Below, piece after piece: positions 1 through 8,461 of a stretch of DNA of 64,000 nucleotides. The DNA comes from Arthrobacter sp. Leaf137 (lineage in GTDB: Bacteria; Actinomycetota; Actinomycetes; Actinomycetales; Micrococcaceae). A program made the translations under genes and the position numbers. Location: contig NZ_LMOI01000019.1 of the NCBI RefSeq assembly GCF_001423525.1, positions 186,001 through 250,000 of the forward strand. Reading direction: 5' to 3'. Every line of letters starts with the position of its first letter. Position 1 is the first letter of the stretch. A model generated the notes under the pieces. The model saw nothing but the letters and a program-made list of their open reading frames with translations. It did no database searches and had not been told where the DNA came from.

Positions 1-1
1 T

Positions 2-730
2 TTCCAGCCCATCGTGTCGCACCGCAGCGGGCAGGTGGTCCAGTTCGAGGCCCTCGCCCGGTGGGACCGCGGCGCCGGGCGGGTGCCGCCGTCGGACTTC
101 ATTCCCCTGGCCGAACGCACGGGGCTGATCAGGGACATCGGCCTGGAGGTGATGGCCCAGGCCATGGCGCAGCTGGCGGACTGGCTGGGCGGGGACCCGG
201 CGAGGTCGCTGGCGGTGAACGTGTCAGGCGTGCAGCTGCAGGAACACGACTTTGCCGCGAAGGTGCTGGGTCTCGCGGAGGCCAGCGGCGTGGCCGCCCG
301 CCAGCTGGTGCTGGAAGTCACCGAAAGCGTGTTCTTCCATGCCGACTGCGACCTGATCAGGCAGCTCAGCACGCTGCGGGATGCGGGCGCCCGGGTTGCC
401 CTGGACGACTTCGGCACCGGCTATTCCTCGTTGGGGCGGTTGCAGGACCTGCCGGTGGACGCCGTGAAGATCGACAAGACCTTTGTGTCCATGGTGCGGA
501 CCGGCAGCGAACGCCTGCCCATCCTCAGCTCCATGATCAACATGGCGCACAGCCTGGGGCTGACCGTCACCGCGGAGGGAATCGAGACGGCTTCACAGGC
601 GGACTACCTTACGGCGCTCGACTGCGATGCGCTGCAGGGCTACCTGTTCTCGCTGCCGGAGCCGGCCGCGCGTCTTGGGGACGCGCTGCGCCAGGCCGAA
701 GAGGTGCTCGGCGCGCTGCACCAACGCTAG
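2..730 (+). CDS. EAL-domain c-di-GMP phosphodiesterase (5' truncated by window edge)
   Basis: Cytoplasmic-side EAL domain that hydrolyses cyclic di-GMP to pGpG. The frame is open from base 2 and begins inside the domain with FQPIV, so the true start and any GGDEF, PAS or membrane part lie upstream. Visible signature elements are the EAL motif itself (FEALARW), the metal-binding EVTES segment, DDFGTGYSSL (loop 6 and metal site), KIDKTFV with its catalytic lysine, and a late ETASQ/E segment (AEGIET). All expected catalytic positions are present, so an active phosphodiesterase is likely. 242 codons are visible. The domain ends close to the stop, so nothing follows the EAL domain. Inactive c-di-GMP receptors also use this fold, but the conserved residues argue against that here. 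Confidence 0.93.
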   Translation, partial: FQPIVSHRSGQVVQFEALARWDRGAGRVPPSDFIPLAERTGLIRDIGLEVMAQAMAQLADWLGGDPARSLAVNVSGVQLQEHDFAAKVLGLAEASGVAARQLVLEVTESVFFHADCDLIRQLSTLRDAGARVALDDFGTGYSSLGRLQDLPVDAVKIDKTFVSMVRTGSERLPILSSMINMAHSLGLTVTAEGIETASQADYLTALDCDALQGYLFSLPEPAARLGDALRQAEEVLGALHQR

Positions 731-769
731 CTCGCGGCTGCGCAAGTACGACGCCGGGCCGTCCGGCTG

Positions 770-1333
770 CTAGGCGGCCTGCCTGCCGCCGGGCTGCCTG
801 GGCTTCTTTCCCGAGCCGAGGGGTTGGCCTGGGGGCCGCGGCGGAGCGGCCGGGCCCTGCTGCCCGCGCGCTTCGGGTGCGGTGGACTGGGCGTGGTCGT
901 ACGGTGCAGGGTCCTGGGCGGATGACCCGGCAGCCGGTTCCGCGGCGCTGGATTCCACGGCAACGGCCTGAGTGGCAGTCCGCTCGACCCGGGCCTGCCC
1001 GGCTGATTCCTCGTCAAGGGCGTACTCGATGACGCCGTACTCGTCGACAGCGTTTTCAGCCGGGACGAACGCATCAGCGGGGTTTGCCATTGCGGCGCGG
1101 TTGCGGCGCCAGCGGCGGATAAGGTCCACGGCGGCCAGCAGGCCCGCCAGCGGTGTGAGCACCGCGGCGGTGTATACGAAGAGCATCCAGGTGAGGGTGG
1201 TCAGCGGCGGCTGATTGTTGTGCAGGAGGGACAGCCCGCCAAGGATCCCCACCAGCCAGAAGCAGATGACCGCCGCGAGGACAGCTCCGGCGGGAAAGTA
1301 CTGGTTCCGTACAATCTTCTTCAGGGTTTCCAA
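770..1333 (-). CDS. Small two-helix membrane protein with acidic/proline-rich tail
   Basis: A 187-residue protein of unknown function. I chose the TTG start at 1333 because AAGGAGG sits just upstream; a longer in-frame extension to 1531 lacks such a site and has poor composition. The N-terminal part has two hydrophobic segments, around residues 10-35 and 45-70, joined by a short polar loop. A basic stretch (RRWRRNR) follows, which would place the long C-terminal half in the cytosol. That half is rich in Ala, Glu, Pro and Gly and looks disordered. It is single-gene and convergent with the EAL gene on its left. I recognise no family. Confidence 0.7.
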   Translation of the reverse strand: METLKKIVRNQYFPAGAVLAAVICFWLVGILGGLSLLHNNQPPLTTLTWMLFVYTAAVLTPLAGLLAAVDLIRRWRRNRAAMANPADAFVPAENAVDEYGVIEYALDEESAGQARVERTATQAVAVESSAAEPAAGSSAQDPAPYDHAQSTAPEARGQQGPAAPPRPPGQPLGSGKKPRQPGGRQAA

Positions 1334-1569
1334 TGCACTTCCTCCTTGCCTGGCCGGGGCTGCGGAAAGTGGCCGCATCACCCTAAGTATGGGGCCCGTT
1401 TCGGCCGAATCCCGGCAAGACGCCACGGCGAGTGATGAACGTAACTGGAGTGCCGCCGTCGTCCCCGTTTTTGGCGGCAATCCGACGTGCCCTGGCGGCA
1501 TTTGGTCTTCCGCCGGAACCGCCCGGCGCATAGGTTGTTCCTTGACCCAACGAACCCGGGAGGACCCGC

Positions 1570-2121
1570 ATGCGCAAAGTTACGGCCGGACTGTTCCACT
1601 CCATTGACGGAGTGGTTTCGGATCCGTTCAAGTTCCAGTTCGACAGCTTCGACGCTGAGCTCGGCGAGGGGCTCACCACCATGATGAACTCTGTGGACAC
1701 GGTGGTGCTGGGCCGGAAGAGCTACGAGGAGTGGGCGTCCTACTGGCCCAACGCGTCAGCGGACCAGGACTTCGCCGCGTTCATCAACCCGGTGGAGAAG
1801 TATGTGGCGTCCAGGACGCTGAGCGAGCCGCTGGAGTGGCAGAACTCCCGGCTGATGGACGCACCGCTGGAGGAGTTCGTGGCGAAGCTCAAGGAGACCG
1901 ACGGCGGTGAGATTGCCGTGTGCGGCAGCATCTCCGTGACGCGGCAACTGCTGTTCGCAGGGCTGCTGGATTCGCTGCAGCTCATGACCCACCCCGTGGT
2001 GGCGGGCAGCGGCAGGCGGCTGTTCGAAGACGGCGATCCCCTCACCCGGCTGGTCTTGCTGGATGAGAAACGCACCAGCAAGGGCAACGTGCTCAGCACC
2101 TACGGGCTCCGCGGAGACTAG
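1570..2121 (+). CDS. Dihydrofolate reductase / RibD C-terminal domain family protein
   Basis: A 183-residue protein of the DHFR-like fold (RibD_C family), which uses NAD(P)H to reduce pterin- or pyrimidine-like substrates; the physiological substrate of this common actinobacterial subgroup is not known. Family features are the N-terminal strand with SIDGVV, the LGRKSYE motif after the first Rossmann helix, the glycine-rich AVCGSISVTRQL segment of the nucleotide site, and the VVAGSGRRLFEDG loop near the end. The ATG at 1570 follows a GGGAGGAC site. It appears monocistronic and cytosolic. It is not a housekeeping FolA, which has a different motif pattern. Confidence 0.85.
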   Translation: MRKVTAGLFHSIDGVVSDPFKFQFDSFDAELGEGLTTMMNSVDTVVLGRKSYEEWASYWPNASADQDFAAFINPVEKYVASRTLSEPLEWQNSRLMDAPLEEFVAKLKETDGGEIAVCGSISVTRQLLFAGLLDSLQLMTHPVVAGSGRRLFEDGDPLTRLVLLDEKRTSKGNVLSTYGLRGD

Positions 2122-2198
2122 GCTGCCTGCGCCAATGGGCCCCATGCCGGGGCACATTGACCCGGACACGCCGGGGACGGCGGGCATTCGCCCCGGAC

Positions 2199-3143
2199 TT
2201 AGCGGTGGATGTGCCCCGCGACGGCGGAGATGTCAGTAGGCGTTGTCCTGCAGCAGCCGCCGATGATCCGGGCGCCGAGGGCCTGCCAGGCGGGGACGCC
2301 GTCGGCAAGCGCTGCGGGGGCCGTGGCGGCTGCGGGTGCTGCGTCCCAGGTTTTGGTGCCCGGGTCGTAGGTCTCCCCCGAATTCGGATAGGCCACGAGC
2401 GGTTTGCCGGTGCCGCCGCGGAGGGAAGTGAGCGCCGGGGCAACCAGCGCCAGCGGCACGCAGTTGACCCCGACGGCGGCCACGTGGGACTCCGCGTTAA
2501 GCAGTTCCGCGACGGCGGCCAGGGGCGTGCCATCGCTGATGTGCCCGGCGTCGCGGAGGGAGAAGGAGAACCAGGATTCGACGCCGAGGTCACGCGTCAG
2601 TTCCGCAAGGGCCTGTGCTTCGGCAAAGGAGGGCAGGGTTTCGCAGGCCAGGACGTCCGCGCCGGCATCGGCCAGGGCTTCGAGGCGGGGACGGTGGAAG
2701 GTCCGGAATTCGGCGGGCGTCAGGGCGTAGTCGCCGCGGTACTCCGAGCCGTCGGCAAGGTAGGCACCGTAGGGTCCCACGGATCCAGCGATGAACAGGG
2801 GCCCGGCCTCGGGGTGGTGAGCCAGATGGTCACGCCGCGCCTCGCCCGCCAGCTGGACGGACAGGGCCACGAGGTCCAGCGCCTCCTGCTCCGTCATTCC
2901 GCGGCCGGCGAATCCCTGCGGTGTTGCCTGGTAGCTCGCGGTGGTGGCGATCCTTGCGCCAGCCGCGAAGTAGTCCCGGTGCACGTCCCGGATCAGGCCC
3001 GGCTGTTCCAGCAGGACCTTGGCCGACCACAGCGGATCGTCCAGGTTGCAGCCGCGCACCTCGAGTTCCGTGGCCAGTGCGCCGTCGGAGGTCAGGGATT
3101 CCCCGGCGTCGAGCAGGGCGGACAGCGTGGGGATGGCAGGCAT
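2199..3143 (-). CDS. mmuM: Homocysteine S-methyltransferase
   Basis: Transfers a methyl group from S-methylmethionine (or S-adenosylmethionine) to homocysteine, giving methionine. The ATG at 3143 gives 314 residues, the usual MmuM length. In-frame sequence upstream to 3308 overlaps the divergent regulator's promoter and is unlikely to be translated. The zinc and thiol-binding cysteines are visible as GVNC in the middle and the tandem GGCC near the C-terminus (IIGGCCRTTP), both hallmarks of the family. The gene is divergent from an IclR regulator with about 90 bp between them, which suggests direct regulation. An amino-acid permease lies 1.8 kb away and could be its S-methylmethionine importer, although the two are not in one operon. 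Confidence 0.9.
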   Translation of the reverse strand: MPAIPTLSALLDAGESLTSDGALATELEVRGCNLDDPLWSAKVLLEQPGLIRDVHRDYFAAGARIATTASYQATPQGFAGRGMTEQEALDLVALSVQLAGEARRDHLAHHPEAGPLFIAGSVGPYGAYLADGSEYRGDYALTPAEFRTFHRPRLEALADAGADVLACETLPSFAEAQALAELTRDLGVESWFSFSLRDAGHISDGTPLAAVAELLNAESHVAAVGVNCVPLALVAPALTSLRGGTGKPLVAYPNSGETYDPGTKTWDAAPAAATAPAALADGVPAWQALGARIIGGCCRTTPTDISAVAGHIHR

Positions 3144-3233
3144 GTTGGTCACTATACGCATCCAGATATGCCGATGCCGGGTATTACGTTCCCGGGACCG
3201 CGACGGCACTGCAGCCCAACTACACTCGGAGCC

Positions 3234-4001
3234 ATGTCGAGATCCTCCAGCATGGGCCGCGGAATCATGGCCCTGCTGGCTGTGGGATCCCGCCACGCGG
3301 CCGAACATCCGGGCGGGACCGTGGCTGAGATCGCCGCAGGCCTGGGCAAGGACCGCAGCCAGGTCTCACGGTACCTGCGCAGTGCGGAGCAGGAGGGCTT
3401 CCTGGCCCGCACCGTCCACCGCACGTATGCGCTGGACTGGGAGGTCTTCACCGACGCCCAGCAACTGACGGCCCGCCGGCTGGAATCCGACGGTGCCACT
3501 GCCCTGGACACCCTGGCCGGCGAAACTGATGAAGCCTGCTTCCTGGGCATCCTGCACGGAAGCAGCACCGTGACGATCGGCGAAAGTGTTCCGGCCAGCA
3601 GCAACCTGGTGGGCTCCTGGCTGGGCCGGCCCTACCCCGCGTACTGCAGCGACGCCGGGCAGGCAATGCTATGGGAGGCCTCCGAAGCGGAGATCCGCAC
3701 CGTTTTCGCGGCCGTCGACTTTGTCCGGCACGGGCCCAACACTCCGCGCAGCGTGGAAGACTTCCTGGCCCGGCTGGAAGCGGCGCGCCGGCGGGGCTAT
3801 TCAATAGTGGACCAGGAGGCAGAACCGGGGCTGTACTCCCTGGCCGTCCCCGTGCGCGATTTTAAGGGCGAGGTGGTGGCAGCCCTGCAGATCGTGGGGA
3901 TCAGGGACCGGCTGGAACCCCGCCGGGAGGCCTGCGCCGCAGCGCTGCTCCAGCAGGGGCTGCGGCTCGAAGCGGGATTGGGGTACCGGCCGCGGGACTA
4001 G
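3234..4001 (+). CDS. IclR-family transcriptional regulator
   Basis: A 255-residue regulator with an N-terminal winged helix (about residues 5-65, with the recognition helix around KDRSQVSRYL) and a C-terminal IclR effector-binding domain (about 80-250, including the YCSDAGQAMLW segment and LAVPVRD). It is transcribed away from mmuM from a shared ~90-bp intergenic region, so mmuM is the obvious candidate target. The ATG at 3234 was chosen because the long upstream in-frame extension lies antisense to mmuM. Its stop shares a CTAG with the stop of the convergent IclR gene. The effector is unknown; a methionine-related metabolite is an inference from position only. Confidence 0.85.
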   Translation: MSRSSSMGRGIMALLAVGSRHAAEHPGGTVAEIAAGLGKDRSQVSRYLRSAEQEGFLARTVHRTYALDWEVFTDAQQLTARRLESDGATALDTLAGETDEACFLGILHGSSTVTIGESVPASSNLVGSWLGRPYPAYCSDAGQAMLWEASEAEIRTVFAAVDFVRHGPNTPRSVEDFLARLEAARRRGYSIVDQEAEPGLYSLAVPVRDFKGEVVAALQIVGIRDRLEPRREACAAALLQQGLRLEAGLGYRPRD

Positions 4002-4777
4002 TGGGGCACGGCCGCAGCGCCGGGCCCTCCCGCCGCTCCGAGCCTTTCCGCGGCGGCGGCCAGGGCGTCCGCCGCGTCACGCCGCTCCACCAGGCCGGGA
4101 CCGCCGAGCACACTCAGCGAGGCCCGCACTTCTCCTGACCCGTCCCGCACGGGCACGGCCAGCTCAACAACGTCATGCTCGAATTCCTCGACGGCGGCAA
4201 CCGCCCCTGCAGGGCGGTCCCGGACCATGAGCTCCCAGACATCGTCGATGGTGTGCGCCGCGCCCGGACCGCCGATGCCAATGAAGTTCACGTCCTGCAG
4301 CAGCCTCTCGAGGGCCGGCCGGTCCAGGTCCCACAGCAGGGCGCGGCCGGCACCCGTGCACCACACCGGGCTGACCATGCCGGGGCGGACGAAGCTGCCG
4401 GGTACGGAGTCGTTGCTGGAGTTCCGGAGCAGGATGGCACGGTAGCCGTCACGGACAGAGAGCCTGGCACGCAGGCCCAGCGCGGAAACCAGGGATTCCA
4501 GCTCCGTCCGGGCGGCCAGCACCCAGCCGGTATTGAGTGCCGCGGCCAGGCTGAAGTATTCCGGCCCGGCGCGGAACGGCCCGCGCTCCGGGCGTTCGAG
4601 CAGTCCGAGGCCGCAGAGTTCCTGGGCCAGCCGCGAAACCCTGCTCTGGTCCATCGACAACGCAGCGGCGAGCTGGGATACACCCAGGAGTGGCCGCCCG
4701 GATTTCTCCCGGTCCACCACCAGCCGGACAATCCGGAGCCCCTGCGCCATTGACGACGCCTCAGCGGATGAATCCAC
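3998..4777 (-). CDS. IclR-family transcriptional regulator (second copy)
   Basis: A 259-residue regulator with the same two-domain plan as its convergent neighbour: a winged helix with MDQSRVSRLAQEL as recognition helix, and a C-terminal effector domain containing CTGAGRALLWDL and ELAVPVRDGSGE. The two proteins align over most of their length, so they are probably paralogues, though clearly diverged. The GTG at 4777 follows a GGGCAGGGAAAG stretch; a longer form from 4840 is possible. It lies downstream of the amino-acid permease, on the same strand but separated by a hairpin, so it may have its own promoter. A tail-to-tail arrangement of two related regulators is uncommon. Confidence 0.83.
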   Translation of the reverse strand: MDSSAEASSMAQGLRIVRLVVDREKSGRPLLGVSQLAAALSMDQSRVSRLAQELCGLGLLERPERGPFRAGPEYFSLAAALNTGWVLAARTELESLVSALGLRARLSVRDGYRAILLRNSSNDSVPGSFVRPGMVSPVWCTGAGRALLWDLDRPALERLLQDVNFIGIGGPGAAHTIDDVWELMVRDRPAGAVAAVEEFEHDVVELAVPVRDGSGEVRASLSVLGGPGLVERRDAADALAAAAERLGAAGGPGAAAVPH

Positions 4778-4894
4778 GCTTTCCCTGCCCCTCCCGCCGG
4801 TCACGCGCCCCATTCTTCCACGGCCCTTGCGGCGCGACACCCGGCCGGGTCCCCCGCATGGTCACCGCAGGCGGCCATGGCACCCGGGCCGCGA

Positions 4895-4953
4895 ACGACG
4901 ACGGCGCGCGGCAGCCAAGGTGCCGGGCGCCCCTGCCGTACAGCCGTCGTCGT
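4895..4953 (-). terminator. Hairpin after the amino-acid permease gene
   Basis: Perfect inverted repeat ACGACGACGGC (4895-4905) and GCCGTCGTCGT (4943-4953) with a GC-rich loop that can itself fold. It starts 12 bp past the permease stop. There is no T-run, which is normal for high-GC actinobacterial terminators. The stem belongs to a family of related stems in this window. Confidence 0.55.
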
Positions 4954-4964
4954 CCGTGCCCGGC

Positions 4965-6401
4965 TTAGCGCCGTGCCGGAACCGGTTTGCGGCCGTGCCG
5001 AAGGTGGAAGTAGAGGTAGCAGCCGGCCACGAACGGAACACCGAAGTACAGGGCGGGTGCCTGGGCGGGATCCAGTGCGATGCCGATCAGCGAAACGACG
5101 CACAGGGTGAACGCCAGGATGGGGACCAGCGGGAACAGCGGTGCCCTGTAGGCGAGGGCGGAGGTATCACCGCCGCCCCGGATGAAGGCGCGGCGGTGGA
5201 AGAAGTGCGCAGCCGTGATGGACATCCAGACGCCCACCACAGCGAAGCCGGCCACAGACACGAGGACCAGGTAGACCGCCTCCGGTGCCACCACGCTGCT
5301 GATCAGGGATGCCAGGCCACCCACCATGCTCAGGGAGAGCGCAGCCAGGGGGATGCCGCGGCGGGTCAGCTTCTTGAGGGCACGCGGTGCATGGCCTTCG
5401 TCGGCGAGCGAGTAAAGCATGCGGGCGCAGGAGAACAGGCCGCTGTTGCCGGCGGACAGGAGGGCGGTGATGATGACGAAGTTCATGATGTCGGCCGCGA
5501 ACGGGATGCCGATGGCGGAGAAGACGGTGACGAACGGGCTCTCATCGAGCCCCACCTCGGTGTACGGGATGGTGGCCGCGATGACGGCAATGGCGCCGAC
5601 GAAGAAGATGAGCAGGCGGATGACCGTGGTGCGCATGGCCTTGGGGATGGCCGTGGCCGGGTCTTTGGTTTCGCCGGCGGCAACGCCGATCAGCTCGGAG
5701 CCGGAGAAGGCGTAGAAGACGGCAAGCACGGTGACCAGGACGCCGGTGAAGCCGTTGGGGAACAGGCCGGACTCGGTGGCGAAGTTTTCGAACAGGAACG
5801 GGTGCCCGTCCCCGCCGCCGCCGAGCGGACGGAAGCCGAACAGGGCCGCGCCGCCCAGGACAATGAGTCCGATAATGGCGGCTACCTTGATGATGGCAAA
5901 CCAGAACTCGGACTCGCCGAAGAACCGGGCGGACACCGCGTTGAAGCCAAAGAGGATGGCCGCGAACACCAGGCACCAGACCCACACCTCCACGTCCGGG
6001 AACCACCGCTGCATGAGCAGGCCGGACGCCGTGAATTCGGAGCCGATGGCCACGGCCCAGCAGAGCCAGTACAGCCAGGCGGTGGCAAAGCCGGTGGCGG
6101 GTCCGATGGAGCGGGCCGCGTAGATATGGAACGCCCCGGACACGGGGTAGGCGATGGCCAGTTCGCCCAGGCAGGCCATCACCAGGTACACCACGAACGC
6201 CCCGATGAGGTAGGCGATCACCGCGCCCAGCGGCCCTGCCTGGGAGATGGTGTAGCCGGAGCTGAGGAACAGGCCCGAGCCGATGACGCCGCCCATGGCG
6301 ATCATCACCAGGTGCCGCGGCCCCATGGAGCGGCGGAGTCCGGAGGTGACCGGCTGCGCCGGGTCCGGCCTGGTGTCGAGCGTAGGCAATGAGGGTTCCA
6401 C
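4965..6401 (-). CDS. Amino-acid permease, APC superfamily
   Basis: A 478-residue integral membrane amino-acid:proton symporter of the AAT family (relatives include AnsP, LysP, ProY and the S-methylmethionine permease MmuP). About twelve hydrophobic segments are evident. The start of the first helix carries the family signature MIAMGGVIGSGLFLSSGY, and the ACLGELAIAYPVSGAF segment follows in helix 3. The GTG at 6401 is preceded by GGAG; a further GTG at 6479 has no ribosome site. Because mmuM lies nearby, S-methylmethionine or another methionine derivative is a reasonable guess for the substrate. Sequence alone does not separate the AAT substrates, so the symbol is withheld. Confidence 0.85.
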   Translation of the reverse strand: MEPSLPTLDTRPDPAQPVTSGLRRSMGPRHLVMIAMGGVIGSGLFLSSGYTISQAGPLGAVIAYLIGAFVVYLVMACLGELAIAYPVSGAFHIYAARSIGPATGFATAWLYWLCWAVAIGSEFTASGLLMQRWFPDVEVWVWCLVFAAILFGFNAVSARFFGESEFWFAIIKVAAIIGLIVLGGAALFGFRPLGGGGDGHPFLFENFATESGLFPNGFTGVLVTVLAVFYAFSGSELIGVAAGETKDPATAIPKAMRTTVIRLLIFFVGAIAVIAATIPYTEVGLDESPFVTVFSAIGIPFAADIMNFVIITALLSAGNSGLFSCARMLYSLADEGHAPRALKKLTRRGIPLAALSLSMVGGLASLISSVVAPEAVYLVLVSVAGFAVVGVWMSITAAHFFHRRAFIRGGGDTSALAYRAPLFPLVPILAFTLCVVSLIGIALDPAQAPALYFGVPFVAGCYLYFHLRHGRKPVPARR

Positions 6402-6667
6402 GGGTTTCTCCAGGTGCGGGTGATCGGTGCAGATAGTGGCGGCGGCCAGGGTTTTACGTGCCTCGCAGGTGCGCTTCACACGAACACGGGGGAACCGAAG
6501 AAGTGAACGCCGACAGAGCCGAAAGTAGCACGCTTGCCGAATTTAGGGTCATTAAAGGCATGGCATCTTGCTTATATTGCACGCTATTACGAGGGTGCCG
6601 GCAACGGCGGCACCCCCCAGGTGCCGGCGTCGGGCGCCCCAAAGGCAGCAGGTAAAATTGGAGGGCC

Positions 6668-7795
6668 ATGCGCTGTTCCTACTTTGATGCCGCCCGCTGC
6701 CGCTCCTGCACCCTTATGGGCACGCCCTACGGCGAACAGCTGGCCGGCAAGCAGGCCCACTGCCAGACGCTCCTCTCCGGCCACGCCTCGCTGGAGTGGC
6801 TGGAGCCCGTGGCCAGCCAGGAATCAGCGTTCCGCAACAAGGCCAAAATGGTGGTCAGCGGGACGGCCCAGAACCCCACCATCGGCATCCTGGACGCCGA
6901 CGGCCACGGCATCGACCTGCGCAAATGCGGCGTCTGCTCCCCTGGGCTCCGCGCAGTCTTTCCCGTGGTGGCCGCCTTCATCCGCAGCAACCGCCTGACG
7001 CCCTATGACGTGCCCAACCGGAGCGGCGAACTCAAGCACCTGATCGTCACCGAGTCCCCGGACGGCGAGATCATGCTGCGCCTGGTCCTCCGTTCAGAGC
7101 AGCTGGTGCCGCGCATCCGGAAGCACCTTCCGGAGCTGCTGGACGCCCTGCCGCAGGTGAAGGTGGTGTCCATCAACCTGCACCCCGAGCACAAGGCGGT
7201 GCTGGAGGGCGACCGGGAGATCCTGCTGACGGAGCAGTCCACCTTGAACATGCGGGTGAACGACATCAACCTGCACCTGCGCCCGCAGAGCTTCTTCCAG
7301 ACCAACAGCGCGATGGCCGCGGCGCTGTACCGGCAGGGGCGCGAATGGGTCAGCGACCTGGCGCCGGCGTCAGTGTGGGACCTGTACTGCGGCGTGGGCG
7401 GGTTCGCCCTGCACGTGGCCGATCCGTCCCGCACGGTGACCGGCATCGAAACCAGCAGCGAGGCCATCGTCTCGGCCCGGCTCAGCAGCGACGAAGCAGG
7501 GCTGCAGGGCATGGAGTTCGAGGCCGGGGACGCCACCGCCTTCGCTCTTGCCGCCCCGCAAGCGCCGGAGCTGGTCATCGTAAACCCGCCGCGCCGGGGC
7601 GTCGGCAAGGAGCTGTGCGGCTGGCTGGAATCCTCCGACGTCCGGCACGTGGTCTACTCCAGCTGCAATGCCCAGTCCCTGGCCCGTGACCTGGCCGCCC
7701 TCCCCTCGTTCACGGCACGGCGGGCCCGGGTCCTGGACATGTTCCCGCAGACCACGCACTACGAAGTGATGGTCCTGCTGGAGCGGGCCGCCTAG
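6668..7795 (+). CDS. rlmC: 23S rRNA (uracil-C5)-methyltransferase RlmC
   Basis: SAM-dependent methyltransferase that makes m5U in 23S rRNA (U747 in E. coli numbering). At 375 residues it matches RlmC (RumB) and lacks the N-terminal TRAM domain of RlmD. The N-terminus carries the iron-sulphur cysteines (C3, C11, C14, and the later KCGVC). The SAM fold shows WDLYCGVGGFALHVA, followed by VNPPRRG, and the catalytic cysteine lies in SSCNAQSLARDL. The ATG at 6668 follows AATTGGAGGGCC. Its TAG shares CTAG with the stop of the convergent PaiB-like gene. The call is firm at family level; the exact uridine is assumed from the family. Confidence 0.92.
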   Translation: MRCSYFDAARCRSCTLMGTPYGEQLAGKQAHCQTLLSGHASLEWLEPVASQESAFRNKAKMVVSGTAQNPTIGILDADGHGIDLRKCGVCSPGLRAVFPVVAAFIRSNRLTPYDVPNRSGELKHLIVTESPDGEIMLRLVLRSEQLVPRIRKHLPELLDALPQVKVVSINLHPEHKAVLEGDREILLTEQSTLNMRVNDINLHLRPQSFFQTNSAMAAALYRQGREWVSDLAPASVWDLYCGVGGFALHVADPSRTVTGIETSSEAIVSARLSSDEAGLQGMEFEAGDATAFALAAPQAPELVIVNPPRRGVGKELCGWLESSDVRHVVYSSCNAQSLARDLAALPSFTARRARVLDMFPQTTHYEVMVLLERAA

Positions 7796-8430
7796 CTTTC
7801 CGGAGTTCGCTGGGCCAGGACGCGTTCGACGGCGGCCGCGCTGGCTTCCTGCCCGCTGGACCGCAGCCCGGCCACCACACCGGCGGCGTCGGCGGCGGAC
7901 CGGTTCTGGCTCAGTTTCTCCTTCGCCTCGATCCGGGTGATCAGCAGCTCGATGCCCACGATGGCGCGCAGCTGCCCGGCGATGAACTTTTCAGGGGCGT
8001 CCCCGACGCTCCACGGATGCTCACGTTCCCCCTCGTGCCGGTCCGTCAGGCGGCGGACGTGCCGTGCCAGCCAGCCGGCGTCGTCATGGACAACCAGCTG
8101 GCCGTACACGTGCGCGGTGCTGTAGTTCCAGGTGGGCACCACCCGCCCGTGCTCGGCTTTGGACGCGTACCAGGACGGCGAAATGTAGGCGTCGGGGCCC
8201 TGGATGATTGCCAGCGCCTCACCGGCAACAGCCGCGGAGGCCTGCGGGTTGTTCCGGGCGACGTGCGCGTGCAGGGCACCGTGCTCACCCACGTTCGGCT
8301 CGTAGACAAAGGGCAGCAGCGTAGCCAGCAGCCCGCCGTCGGTCATGGTGATGAGGTTGCCCGCTCCGGGGGTGGCGAGCAGGTGCCGGACGGCGTCGGG
8401 GCCGGCGGCGAAGTGGGCGGGAATGTACAT
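7792..8430 (-). CDS. FMN-binding negative transcriptional regulator, PaiB family
   Basis: A 212-residue protein of the PaiB/FMN_bind_2 family, a split-barrel flavin-binding fold; Bacillus PaiB represses sporulation and protease genes, and most homologues are uncharacterised. Family features are the start MYIPAHF, the LITMTDGGLLATLLPF strand pair, the HVARNNPQ segment and the late central SPSWYASK and WNYSTAHVYG motifs. It ends tail-to-tail with rlmC and is followed on the same strand, 31 bp upstream of its start, by the DMT transporter gene, so transporter and PaiB-like protein probably form one operon under the divergent MocR regulator. Confidence 0.88.
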   Translation of the reverse strand: MYIPAHFAAGPDAVRHLLATPGAGNLITMTDGGLLATLLPFVYEPNVGEHGALHAHVARNNPQASAAVAGEALAIIQGPDAYISPSWYASKAEHGRVVPTWNYSTAHVYGQLVVHDDAGWLARHVRRLTDRHEGEREHPWSVGDAPEKFIAGQLRAIVGIELLITRIEAKEKLSQNRSAADAAGVVAGLRSSGQEASAAAVERVLAQRTPES

Positions 8431-8461
8431 GGGGATGTCCTTTCGGGTTGTAGGAGGCAGG

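Noticed and set aside
4533..6392. 619-codon plus-strand frame opposite the amino-acid permease
   Set aside because: Antisense shadow: the minus-strand frame has twelve membrane helices and permease signatures, while this one is a low-complexity acidic/basic string.
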